Part shown: in pieces, positions 27,501-38,203 of the stretch
Position numbering within the stretch: the stretch's first letter is position 1
How the letters are laid out: each line of letters begins with the position of its first letter
Assembly (NCBI RefSeq): GCF_963082655.1
Contig: NC_081553.1
Location: 151,149,990 to 151,213,989 of the forward strand
Source of the DNA: Stomoxys calcitrans
Taxonomy: Eukaryota; Arthropoda; Insecta; Diptera; Muscidae
DNA length: 64,000 bases
Direction of reading: 5' to 3'
Notes under the pieces: model-generated
What the model saw: only the letters and a program-made list of their open reading frames with translations
Database searches by the model: none
Told to the model about the DNA's origin: nothing
Made by a program: the position numbers and the translations under genes

Positions 27501-30500
27501 GAAACGATTTAACCGATTTGCAATCGGATTGATTCGTTTGAAAGCCAATAATAATATCTACAATTACATACTTGGTTTGTCTACCTATCACTCGCAGTTT
27601 CCGAGATATAGAATAATTTATTGTTGGGTCATTCTGGAAGTGACTGGTGCACAAGAAAGTGACTTGTGCGGATGGAATATGTAATTTTCGTTTTTCTCGG
27701 AAACGACTTAACCGATTTGCAAGCGGATTGATTCGTTTGAGAGCCAATAATAATATCTACAATCCCATAGTTGCTTTGTACATCTTAGACTCACCGTTTC
27801 CGAGATATAGATTATTTTTAGGTTGGGTCATTCTGGAAGTGACTTGTCCGGATGGAATATGTAATTTTCGTTTTTCTCGGAAACGATTTAACCGATTTGC
27901 AATCGGATTGATTCGTTTGAAAGCCAATAATAATATCTACAATTACATACTTGTTTTGTCTACCTATCACTCGCAGTTTCCAAGATATAGAATAATTTAT
28001 TGTTGGGTCATTCTGGAAGTGACTGGTGCACAAGAAAGTGACTTGTGCGGATGGAATATGTAATTTTCGTTTTTCTCGGAAACAATTTAGCCTATTTGCA
28101 ATTGGATTGATTCATTTGAAACCCAACAATAATATCTACAATTCCATACTCGTGTTGTCTACCTAGCACTCGTAGTTTCCGAGATAGAGAATAATTTTAT
28201 GTTGGGTCATTCTGGAAACGACTTGTGCGGATGGAATATGTAATTTTCGTTTTCTCGGAAACGACTTAACCGATTCTCAATAGTATTGATTCGTTTGAAA
28301 GCCAATAATAATGTCTACAATCCCACACTGGTTTTGCCTACATAGCACTCACAGTTTCCGAGATAGAGAATAATTTTATGTTGGGTCAGTCTGGAAGTGA
28401 TTTGTGCGGATAGAATATGTAATTTTCGTCTTTCTCGGAAACGACTAAAACGATTCGCAATCGGATTGATTCCTTTGAAAGCCAATAATAATATCAACAA
28501 TTCCATACTTGCCTTGTCTGCCTATCACTCACAGGTTCCGAGATAGAGAATAATTATAGGTTGGGTCATTCTGGAAGTGACTTGTGCGGATGGAATATGT
28601 AATTTTCGTCTTTCTCGGAAACTACTTAACCGATTCGCAATGGGATTGATTCGTTCGAAAGCCAATAATAATATCTACAACTCCATACTCGGTTTGTCTA
28701 CCAAGGACTCACCGTTTCCGAGATATAGATTATTTTTAGGTTGGGTCGTTCTGGAAGTGACTTGTGCTGGTGGAATATGTAATTTTCGTGTTTCTCGGAA
28801 ACGACTTAACCGATTCGCAATCGGATTGATTCGTTTGAAAGCCAATAATAATATCTACAATTCCATACTGGGTTTGTCTACCTAGCACTCCCGTTTCCGA
28901 GATATAGAATAATTTAATGTTGGGTCATTCTGGAAGTGATTGGTGCAGATGAAATAGGTAATTTTCGTTTTTCTCGTAAACGACTTAACCGATTTGCAAT
29001 CGGATTGATTCGTTTGAAAGCCAATAATAATATCTACAATATAATACGTGTTTTGTCTACCTAGCACTCACCGTTTCCGAGATATAGATTATTTTTAGGT
29101 TGGGTCATTCTGGAAGTGACTTGTGCAGATGGAATATGTAATTTTCGCTTTTCTCGGAAACGACTTAACCGATTCACAATCGAATCGATTCGTATGAAAG
29201 CCAAAAATAATGTCTAAAATCCCATACTGGTTATGTCTACATAGCAATCTCAGTTTCCGAGATATAGAATAATTTTATGTTGGGTCATTCTGGAAGTGAC
29301 TTGTGCTGGTGGAATATGTAATTTTCGTGTTTCTCGGAAACGACTTAACCGATTCGCAATCGGATTGATTCGTTTGAAAGCCAATAATAATATCTACAAT
29401 TCCATACTGGTTTTGTTTACCTAGCACTTACCGTTTACGAGATATAGATTATTTTTAGGTTGGGTCATTCTGGAAGTGACTTGTGCAGATGGAATATGTA
29501 ATTTTCGCTTTTCTCGGAAACGACTTAACCGATTCACAATCGAATCGATTCGTATGAAAGCCAAAAATAATGTCTAAAATCCCATACTGGTTATGTCTAC
29601 ATAGCAATCTCAGTTTCCGAGATATAGAATAATTTTATGTTGGGTCATTCTGGAAGTGACTTGTGCTGGTGGAATATGTAATTTTCGTTTTTCTCGGAAA
29701 CGACTTAACCGATTCGAAATCGGATTGATTCGTTTGAAAGCCAATAATAATATCTTCAATTCCATACTGGGTTTGTCTACCTAGCACTCACCGTTTCCGA
29801 GATATAGAATAATTTTATGTTCGGTCATTCTGGAAGTGACTGGTGCGGATGGAATATGTAATTTTTTCGTTTTTCTCGGAAACGACTTAACCGATTCACA
29901 ATAGTATTTATTCGTTTGAAAGCCAATAATAATGTATACAAACCCACACTGGTTTTGTCTACATAGCACTCACAGTTTCCGAGATATAGAATAATTTTAT
30001 GTTGGGTCATTCTGGAAGTGATTTGTGCGGATGGAATATGTAATTTTCGTCTTTCTCGGAAACGATTGAATCGACTCGCAATCGGATTGATTCATTTGAA
30101 AGCCAATAATAATATCTACAATACCATACTTGCCTTGTCTACATAGCACTCACAGTTTCCGAGATAGAGAATAATTTAAGGTTGGGTCATTCTGGAAGTG
30201 ACTTGTGCGGATGGAATATGTAATTTTCGTTTTTCTCGGAAACGACTTAACCGATTTGCAATCGGATTGATTCGCTTGAAAGCCAATAATAATATCTACA
30301 ATATAATACTTGTTTTCTCTACCTAGCACTCACCGTTTTTGAGATATAGATTATTTTTAGGTTGGGTCATTCTGGAAGTGACTTGTGCAGATGGAATATG
30401 TAATTTTCGCTTTTCTCGGAAACGATTGAATCGACTCGCAATCGGATTGATTCATTTGAAAGCCAATAATAATATCTACAATACCATACTTGCCTTGTCT

Positions 30501-30515
30501 ACATAGCACTCACAG
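27501..30515 (+). repeat. Satellite array, segment 3, up to the LINE
   Basis: Head-to-tail monomers, more diverged than those to the left. Near-identical 360-bp dimers appear at 29,101-29,280 against 29,461-29,640. The stretch 30,062-30,155 is repeated at 30,422-30,515. The last 12 bp (30,504-30,515, TAGCACTCACAG) are the left copy of the LINE target-site duplication. No gene seen. Confidence 0.95.
30504..30515. repeat. LINE target-site duplication, left copy
   Basis: TAGCACTCACAG directly abuts the trinucleotide tail. It matches 34,534-34,545 exactly. The bases before each copy differ (A at 30,503, T at 34,533), which limits the duplication to 12 bp. Confidence 0.92.
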
Positions 30516-30541
30516 TAGTAGTAGTAGTAGTAGTAGTAGTA
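30516..30541 (-). repeat. Trinucleotide 3' tail of the LINE
   Basis: The plus strand shows (TAG)n for about 26 bp, so the element ends in (CTA)n on its own strand. Some non-LTR lineages, such as the I factor with TAA repeats, end in short tandem repeats rather than poly(A). The tail defines the 3' end and the insertion orientation. Confidence 0.88.
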
Positions 30542-30717
30542 TTTTATTTTGTTTTCTATCATCATTACAATTCAAAACTTCTAATACATAGTATATATTA
30601 AATATAACAAAATAGAATATGTATTTATGACAATAACTTAGAAAGTTGTCTGTCAATAACCGATATTTAAAATTCTGTTAAATTAACTATAATTCTATAA
30701 AATAGTTGGTTTTTTTT
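30542..30717 (-). other. LINE 3' untranslated region
   Basis: AT-rich sequence between the end of ORF2 and the trinucleotide tail, about 176 bp. It is presumably where the element's reverse transcriptase recognises its RNA. No further reading frame or hairpin stood out. Confidence 0.7.
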
Positions 30718-33700
30718 TCAAAATTGTTCTTGAATTATATTCTTTCTATATCTTAATGCCATTCGGACATAATTGTATAGCTTCTCCCATCCATCTTCCA
30801 TATACCCATTTAAAATATTTATAAGTTCTCTTTCTTCTAAATATGTGCTTCCTAAAAACCTCACTCTAATTTCACATAATATTGGACATTTGGCAATGAA
30901 ATGTTGCATATTCTCGACTTCACGTGTATTGCAGAGAGTACATAGCTTTGTTTCTTCATTTCCATGGTAGTTTCCATTTAAAGGGAGTACATCGGCTCTT
31001 GTTCTCATTAAAATAGAAATCTGATCCAAATTCCTACTATTGGCCATATACTCTATTCCAACCTCTGGATTCAGAAAACGGTAAAATCTGGTTTCGCTGG
31101 CATTTGCACTCCGTCTTTTTTGTCTATAGTTCTGTATTTTTAGCTTATTTGACATATCGTCCATTTCTCTTATCCATTCCTGCGTATTTATATCTATATT
31201 AGATGTTGAAATATTTACTTGATACGCCAAGGTTTCTATGGTCTTTGCCCAAAATATTCTTTTCTCCCATATTTTGGAGGACAGTATATGTGGTAATCTT
31301 CGGGTTTCATATTTAAATAACGTAGTTCCAACATAATCCAAGTGAAGCTTTAGAGTGTAGAAGTGATTGTCCTGTACATCTGTTTCTAATGATAAAATGT
31401 AGTTTGGCAGTGAATCTGGTTGCCTCAATACCCTTTTTAAGAAGTATCTCTGTAGCTTATCAACTTCATCGAACCATCCAAATCCCCACACTTGTGCCGC
31501 ATAAGACTGTGTCGTTCTACATACGCTTTGAAAGATTTTCCATTTTGCTATTAGTGATATCTGTGGCTTATTTATAAGTTCCTTCCAGGTAGCATTTATG
31601 CACGTTTTCGATTTTATATTTCTGGCCTCGACATGTTTTGTGAAGGTCATTTTTGGTGTTAATGTGACCCCTAAATAAATATATTCATTCACGATTTCGA
31701 TTTCTTGATTGTGATATATCCATTTTTCATTTGTCGATAGTCTACCTCCATTTCGGAAGACCATTATCTTTGATTTTGCCAAATTTACAACCATATTCCA
31801 CTGGATGCAATAATTTTCCAAGTTCTTTATCATTTTTTGCAATACTTCTCTATCTTCCGCTAAAATCACTATGTCATCAGCATACAATAACACACGAATA
31901 TTTAATTCATCAATCAGCACTCCACCTTCTAGCCCGTCGTGCAGATCATTTAGATACAAGGTAAATAACAATGGTGACAATAAACATCCTTGTCGTACTC
32001 CAGTGTAAGTATAGAAATGCTCTGATACGTCTTTTCCAGTCCATACCACCGACCTAGTATTTCTGTATATGTTTTCAATCAAATTAACTACTTTTGTTGA
32101 AATCCCCATGCTATGAAGTTTAAAAAACATCAGGTTTCGTGAAATCATATCAAAAGCCGCCGAAAAATCAACAAAAAACGCATAGACTTTCTTTTTCTCA
32201 TCAAGTTTTAGGTGAACAATTGAGGCTAAATTATATATATTGTCTACCGTCGAATATCCTGATCGGAAGCCTGCTTGAAATTCATTTAAAATGTTATTGC
32301 TTTCTGTCCACTGCTTTATACGATTATTTAAAATTCCCATAAGAACTTTGGCAGAAGAATTCATAAAGGTTATCCCTCTATAATTGCTTGTTATATTAAG
32401 ATCTCCTTTTTTGTGGATGGGGAATATTACCGATTCTTCCATTGTACTATCTACACGACTTGTGTTAAACATTTCGTTATACTGATTGGCCAATTCCGCT
32501 AGAAATTCCTGGGATGCATTTTTTAAGAACTCATATGGCACTCTGTCTATACCTGGTGCCTTGTTTTCCTTTGTCTTCTTCAGCACTTCGGTAATTTCAA
32601 AGACCTCGATATTTTTATCCAGTTCATGGTCGGTTCGATACATTGGCGCATACTGAATATCATTTGCAAATTGTTGCTGGTTTAAGAGCATATCAAAGTA
32701 TGTTTTAAATTCTTGAGCCGAAATATTTGCCCCTATCTCCGTACTCTGGCCCCTTATCTGCTTTGCGATTTTCCACCACTGTTTTGCATCGACAGTATTT
32801 AAAAGTTGCCTTTCTAATTCTCTTGCATACTCCTTCTTCCGCTCTTTGCATGTTTTTTTGTAAATGCTTACCACTTCTAAATAACTTCTTTTGTTACTTT
32901 GTGTGCTGGCTTTTCTGTAAATATTAAGGTGTTTAAATGCATCTATACGAGCTTTTTCACATTTCGAGTTGAACCAATTTGACTTGTATTTTTTAGGTTT
33001 ATTAAATATGTTGGATTTTATCGCCGATTTGTGTATGATGTCCGTTAGATCCTTTAAACTGTTTATTTCACCATTATTTTTTGCTATACAAAGATTCCGA
33101 TTCAACTTTCGCTCATATCTTTCGTTTTGTTTTCCCCACTGTAATTTTGGTAGCAGATTTAGGGGAATTATATCACTTGTCGTGTGTGGGCATTTAATTT
33201 CTAGTTTCAATGGTAAATGGTCTGACCATATTTTCTCCTCCACTTCGAATCTTTCTATCATTCTCAGTCCTTCGTATGTCATTGCCACAATATCGTTGAC
33301 CGAGTTACCTATATTGCTTACAAATGTATAGTGTCCTTCCACATCACCTATAGTTCTGCCATTTAATACTAGCAATCCGTTATCTTCACAAAATTCCACA
33401 AATTTTTTGCCTTTTGAGTTTACTACGAAATCCTTTGACTGCCTTATTTCTTTACCGGCCGTAAATTCTTTTAGCAAACAATTTTCATGATTCTGTTGAA
33501 GGTTTCCTATGCGGACATTCATATCTCCTGCCAGGATAATATTACTTTCTGATAAGTTTTTAAAAACCTCCTTCACAACTTCGAATTCGCTTGACCACTT
33601 TTCTCCTCTTATATAAACCGGGACGAATACAAAACTTGTTTCTGGAGATTTAATTTTTATAATATTTATGTTATCCTTTCGCTGGTATTCGTGATTTATT

Positions 33701-33945
33701 CCCATTTTTTGTAGACTTCTATTCACTCCACATAGAATTCCACCACTAGCTCTGCCATATGTATGATTTCGTTCTGCGTTCAGCCAATATAAGTTGAAAT
33801 CATTGAAATATTTTTTCCATCCCTCTGTTTCACTCTCTACAACGTGAGTCTCAATTAATGCAAATATATCAAAGCTCCTAACATATTCAAAGAAATCCGG
33901 ATAGAGACACTTGCTCCTAAGACCATGAACATTGTATGATAACAT
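30718..33945 (-). CDS. LINE ORF2: endonuclease and reverse transcriptase
   Basis: An uninterrupted 1,075-aa frame starting at ATG 33,945-33,943. It encodes the enzyme that nicks target DNA and copies element RNA there. The N-terminal AP-like endonuclease (about 1-250) shows YNVHGLR with N5, ALIETH with E32, AGDMN with D141 and N143, and SDHLPL with D242 and H243. The reverse transcriptase (about 500-760) shows HKKGD, NYRGITFM, QAGFRSGYST, VDFSAAFD (D593, D599), GVRQGCLLSP and YADD at 688-691 (DNA 31,884-31,873). A C-terminal C1002-X2-C1005-X9-H1015-X4-C1020 motif resembles the nucleic-acid-binding knuckle of many LINEs. No RNase H domain was recognised. All key residues seem present, so the enzyme may be functional although the copy is truncated. 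The frame stays open a little upstream of the ATG, so the true start could lie further 5'. Confidence 0.95.
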   Translation of the reverse strand: MLSYNVHGLRSKCLYPDFFEYVRSFDIFALIETHVVESETEGWKKYFNDFNLYWLNAERNHTYGRASGGILCGVNRSLQKMGINHEYQRKDNINIIKIKSPETSFVFVPVYIRGEKWSSEFEVVKEVFKNLSESNIILAGDMNVRIGNLQQNHENCLLKEFTAGKEIRQSKDFVVNSKGKKFVEFCEDNGLLVLNGRTIGDVEGHYTFVSNIGNSVNDIVAMTYEGLRMIERFEVEEKIWSDHLPLKLEIKCPHTTSDIIPLNLLPKLQWGKQNERYERKLNRNLCIAKNNGEINSLKDLTDIIHKSAIKSNIFNKPKKYKSNWFNSKCEKARIDAFKHLNIYRKASTQSNKRSYLEVVSIYKKTCKERKKEYARELERQLLNTVDAKQWWKIAKQIRGQSTEIGANISAQEFKTYFDMLLNQQQFANDIQYAPMYRTDHELDKNIEVFEITEVLKKTKENKAPGIDRVPYEFLKNASQEFLAELANQYNEMFNTSRVDSTMEESVIFPIHKKGDLNITSNYRGITFMNSSAKVLMGILNNRIKQWTESNNILNEFQAGFRSGYSTVDNIYNLASIVHLKLDEKKKVYAFFVDFSAAFDMISRNLMFFKLHSMGISTKVVNLIENIYRNTRSVVWTGKDVSEHFYTYTGVRQGCLLSPLLFTLYLNDLHDGLEGGVLIDELNIRVLLYADDIVILAEDREVLQKMIKNLENYCIQWNMVVNLAKSKIMVFRNGGRLSTNEKWIYHNQEIEIVNEYIYLGVTLTPKMTFTKHVEARNIKSKTCINATWKELINKPQISLIAKWKIFQSVCRTTQSYAAQVWGFGWFDEVDKLQRYFLKRVLRQPDSLPNYILSLETDVQDNHFYTLKLHLDYVGTTLFKYETRRLPHILSSKIWEKRIFWAKTIETLAYQVNISTSNIDINTQEWIREMDDMSNKLKIQNYRQKRRSANASETRFYRFLNPEVGIEYMANSRNLDQISILMRTRADVLPLNGNYHGNEETKLCTLCNTREVENMQHFIAKCPILCEIRVRFLGSTYLEERELINILNGYMEDGWEKLYNYVRMALRYRKNIIQEQF

Positions 33946-34031
33946 TTTGAAAGTTTTTTTTGCTAGTTTACTTAATACTATATTATTACTTATCGATATG
34001 AAATTATTTGAATTGAATTTATTACAATTAT
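33946..34031 (-). other. LINE inter-ORF spacer
   Basis: AT-rich 86 bp between the ORF1 stop and the ORF2 ATG. Several codons in the ORF2 frame are open upstream of its ATG, so ORF2 translation could begin within this spacer. Confidence 0.6.
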
Positions 34032-34532
34032 CTAGTTTTTTAAATTTAACGAGTTTTTTATAATATCATATTTTAAATTCAGGTTAAAATCTTCTCCATA
34101 CAGTTCTCCCATAACATTGACCGCATTGCATGGACCGCATACCAGTCTTTTCTCCGAATTCCACTTAAACCATTTATCAGCAACCTTAATCCTGTCATCT
34201 CTTACTTTCACCTGGTGTTTCTTGCTGAAATCGATCAATTGTCTTCTCAATTTTATCATAATGATCTTGTCCAATCTTCGCTCTGCATTTAGATCCCGTT
34301 CGATATATATTTGCCTTCCTTTTAAGTAGCTCGTTTTCGACAGAATAAGTTCAACATCGCTTTCAGTTTCAAATTCTACCACCACTGCTGCCGATCCATT
34401 TCGTTGGTACAATGTTTTTACCGATTTCACTCCTTTCTCTATTTCCACTTTTAATACTTGCTGACATATCTTTTGTATTTCGCCAATATTGGTTTGTTGA
34501 GAGTTAAGACCTCTGAAAATTAAGTTTTTTCC
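34032..34532 (-). pseudogene. LINE ORF1, 5'-truncated C-terminal part (about 166 aa)
   Basis: The frame ends at 34,032 and is open without an ATG back to the element's 5' breakpoint. The N-terminus of the protein and its start are therefore missing. The first residues read GKNLIFRGL, the beta-1 signature of the RRM-like domain found in many LINE ORF1 proteins. VVEFETESD and IYIERDLNAERR follow as later RRM-type segments. A C-terminal portion contains KVRDDRIKVADKWFKW, similar in layout to the C-terminal domain of L1-type ORF1 proteins. A GTG at 34,448 is not a plausible start. ORF1 proteins bind the element RNA and form the ribonucleoprotein. This copy probably cannot supply ORF1 by itself. 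The family assignment rests on motif pattern only. Confidence 0.8.
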
Positions 34533-34533
34533 T

Positions 34534-34545
34534 TAGCACTCACAG
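34534..34545. repeat. LINE target-site duplication, right copy
   Basis: TAGCACTCACAG is followed by TTTCCGAGATAGAGAATAAT. That is the normal continuation of the monomer broken at 30,515, as seen intact at 30,144-30,175. Confidence 0.92.
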
Positions 34546-37500
34546 TTTCCGAGATAGAGAATAATTTAAGGTTGGGTCATTCTGGAAGTGACTTGTGCGG
34601 ATGGAATATGTAATTTTCGTTTTTCTCGGAAACGACTTAACCGATTCGCAATCGGATTGATTCGTTTGAAAGCCAATAATAATATCTACAATTCCATACT
34701 GGTTTTGTTTACCTAGCACTTACCGTTTACGAGATATAGATTATTTTTAGGTTGGGTCATTCTGGAAGTGACTTGTGCAGATGGAATATGTAATTTTCGC
34801 TTTTCTCGGAAACGACTTAACCGATTCACAATCGAATCGATTCGTATGAAAGCCAAAAATAATGTCTAAAATCCCATACTGGTTATGTCTACATAGCAAT
34901 CTCAGTTTCCGAGATATACAATAATTTATTGTTGGGTCATTCTGGAAGTGACTGGTGCAGATGAAATATGTAATTTTCGTTTTTCTCGTAAACGACTTAA
35001 CCGATTTGCAATCGGATTGATTCGCTTGAAAGCCAATAATAATATCTACAATATAATACTTGTTTTGTCTACCTAGCACTCACCGTTTTCGAGATATAGA
35101 TTAGTTTTAGGTTGGGTCATTCTGGAAGTGACTTGTGCGGATGGAATATGTAATTTTCGTTTTTCTCGGAAACGACTTAACCGATTTGCAATCGGATTGA
35201 TTCATTTGAATGCCAATAATATTATCTACAATTCCATACTCGTTTTGTCTACCTAGGACTCACCGTTTCCGAGATATAGATTATTTTTAGGTTGGGTCAT
35301 TCTGGAAGTGACTTGTGCGGATGGAATAGGTAATTTTCGTATTTCTCGGAAACGACTTAACCGATTTGCAATCGGATTGATTCGTTTGAAAGCCAACAAT
35401 AATATCTACAATTCCGTACTTGTCTTGTCTACTTAGCGCCCACTGTTTCCGAAATAGAGAATAATTTTATGTTGTGTCATTCTGGAAGTGACTTGTGCGG
35501 ATGGAATGTATAATTTTCGTTTTTTCTCAGAAACGACTTAACCGATTCACAATCGTATTGATTCGTATGAAAACTAAAAATAATGTCTCCAATCGCATAC
35601 TGGTTTTGTCTACATAGCACTCACAGTTTCCGAGATATAGAATAATTTTATGTTGGGTCATTCTGGAAGTGACTTGTGCTGGTGGAATATGAAATTTTCG
35701 TTTTTCTCGGAAACGACTTAACCGATTCCCAATCGGATTGATTCGTTTGAAAGCCAATAATGATATCTATAATTCCATACTGGGTTTGTTTACCTAGCAC
35801 TCACAGATTCCGAGATATAGAATAATTTTATGTTGGGTCATTCTGGAAGTGATTGGTGCAGATGAAATAGGTAATTTTCGTTTTTTTCGGAAACGACTTA
35901 ACCGATTCGCAATCGGATTGATTCGTTTGAAAGCCAATAATAATATCTACAATTCCATACTGGGTTTGTCTATCTAGCACTCACCGTTTCCGAGATATAG
36001 AATAATTTTATGTTGGGTCATTCTGGAAGTGATTGGTGCAGATGAAATAGGCAATTTTCGGTTTTCTCGTAAACGACTTAACCTATTCGCAATCGGATTG
36101 ATTCGCTTGAAAGCCAATAATAATATCTACAATATAATACTAGCTTTGTCTACCTAGCACTCACCGTTTCCGAGATATAGATAATTTTTATGTTGGGTCA
36201 TTCTTGAGTGATTTGTGCGGATGGAATATGTAATTTTTGTCTTTCTCGGAAACGATTGAATCGACTCGCAATCGGATTGATTCAGTTGAAAGCCAATAAT
36301 ACTATCTACAATTCCATACTTGCCTTGTCTACATAGCACTCACAGTTTCCGAGATAGAGAATAATTTTAGGTTGGGTCATTCTGGAAGTGACTTGTGCGG
36401 ATCGAATATGTAATTTTCGTCTTTCTCGGAAACTACTTAACCGATTCGCAATCGGATTGATTCGTTTGAAAGCCAATAATAATATCTACAATTCCATACT
36501 CGTTTTGTCTACCTAGGACTCACCGCTTCCGAGATATGGATTATTTAAGTTGGGTCATCCTGGAAGTGACTTGTGCGGATGGAATATGTAATTTTCGTTT
36601 TTCTCGGAAACGACTTAACCGATTTGCAATCGGATTGATTCGTTTGAAAGCTAATAATAATATCTACAATAACATAGTTGTTTTGTCTACATAGCACTCA
36701 CCGTTCCCGAGATATAGATTATTTTTAGGTTGGGTCATTCTGGAAGTGATTTGTGCGGATGGAATATGTAATTTTCGTTTTTCTCGAAAACGACTTAACC
36801 GATTCGCAATCGGATTGATTCGTTTGAAATCCAATAATAATATCTACAATCCCACACTCGCCTTGTCTACCTATCACTCACAGTTTCCGAGATATACAAT
36901 AATTTATTGTTGGGTCATTCTGGAAGTGACTGGTGCAGATGAAATAGGTAATTTTCGTTTTTCTCGTAAACGACTTAACCGATTTGCAATCGGATTGATT
37001 CGCTTGAAAGCCAATAATAATATCTACAATATAATACTTATTTGGTCTACCTAGCACTCACCTAGATATAGATTATTTTTAGGTTGGGTCATTCTGGAAG
37101 TGACTTGTGCGGATGGAATATGTAATTTTCGTTTTTCTCGGAAACGACTTAACCGATTCGCAATCGGATTGAAACGACTTAACCGATTTGCAATCGGATT
37201 GATTCGTTTGAAAGCTAATAATAATATCTACAATTACATACTGGTTTTGTCTACATAGCACTCACCGTTTCCGAGATATAGATTATTTTTAGGTTAGGTC
37301 ATTCTGGAAGTGATTTGTGCGGATGGAATAGCTAATTTTCGTTTTTCTCGGAAACGACTTAACCGATTTGCAATCGGATTGATTCATTTGAAAGCCAACA
37401 ATAATATCTACAATTCCGTAGTTGTCTTGTCTACTTAGCACCCACTGTTTCCGAGATATAGATTATTTTTAGGTTAGGTCATTCTGGAAGTGATTTGTGC

Positions 37501-38203
37501 GGATGGAATATGTAATTTTCGTTTTTCTCGGAAACGACTTAACCGATTCGCAATCGGATCGATTCGTTTGAAATCCAATAATAATATCTACAATCCCACA
37601 CTCGCCTCGTCTACCTATCACTCACAGTTTCCGAGATATACAATAATTTATTGTTGGGTCATTCTGGAAGTGACTGGTGCAGATGAAATAGGTAATTTTC
37701 GTTTTTCTCGTAAATGACCTAACCGATTTGCAATCGGATTGATTCGCTTGAAAGCCAATAATAATATCTACAATATAATACTTGTTTTGTCTACCTAGCA
37801 CTCACAGTTTCCGAGATATAGAATACTTTTATGTTGGGTCATTCTGGAAGTGATTGGTGCAGATGAAATAGGCAATTTTCGTTTTTCTCGGAAACGACTT
37901 AACCGATTCGCAATCGGATTGATTCGTTTGAAATCCAATAATAATATCGACAATCCCACACTCGCCTTGTCTACCTATCACTCACAGTTTCCGAGATATA
38001 CAATAATTTATTGTTGGGTCATTCTGGAAGTGACTGGTGCAGATGAAATAGGTAATTTTCGTTTTTCTCGTAAATGACCTAACCGATTTGCAATCGGATT
38101 GATTCGCTTGAAAGCCAATAATAATATCTACAATATAATACTTGTTTTGTCTACCTAGCACTCACCGTTTCCGAGATACAGATTATTTTTAGGTTGGGTC
38201 ATT
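34546..38203 (+). repeat. Satellite array, segment 4
   Basis: Forward monomers resume in phase after the LINE. The block 34,640-34,930 closely matches 29,340-29,640, so the LINE sits inside previously duplicated satellite. Local oddities are a 30-bp tandem duplication at 37,141-37,200 and a missing GTTTCCG where CACTCACC joins TAGATATAG near 37,068. No gene seen. Confidence 0.95.
37141..37200 (+). repeat. 30-bp tandem duplication inside a monomer
   Basis: The 30-bp unit beginning GAAACGACTTAACCGATT and ending CAATCGGATT occurs twice in direct succession with one base different (TCG against TTG). It duplicates the CCGATT-N3-AATCGG dyad within one monomer. Confidence 0.9.

Larger units (their letters stand above)
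30516..34533 (-). mobile_element. 5'-truncated APE-type non-LTR retrotransposon (LINE)
   Basis: About 4.0 kb of non-satellite DNA interrupts one monomer. Read on the minus strand it runs: partial ORF1, an 86-bp gap, full ORF2, a short AT-rich 3' UTR, then a trinucleotide tail. TAGCACTCACAG flanks both sides (30,504-30,515 and 34,534-34,545) as a 12-bp target-site duplication, and the satellite resumes in phase on the right. The 5' end lies inside ORF1 with no stop before the junction, as expected from incomplete target-primed reverse transcription. The domain order (AP-like endonuclease, RT, C-terminal CCHC, no recognisable RNase H) fits the broad Jockey/CR1/L1-like group. I cannot assign a clade. 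Confidence 0.95.

Noticed and set aside
1..30515. CRISPR array
   Set aside because: The repeat unit is ~180 bp with similarity across its whole length. There are no short repeats separated by unique spacers, no cas genes, and the context is eukaryotic.
32969..33331. 120-aa plus-strand frame and other plus-strand frames within the LINE
   Set aside because: They are antisense shadows of ORF2, which has clear conserved motifs.
34032..34448. ORF1 as a complete 138-aa gene starting at 34,448
   Set aside because: The codon there is GTG and the frame stays open to the element's 5' junction, with the RRM signature NLIFRGL upstream. It is a truncated longer protein.
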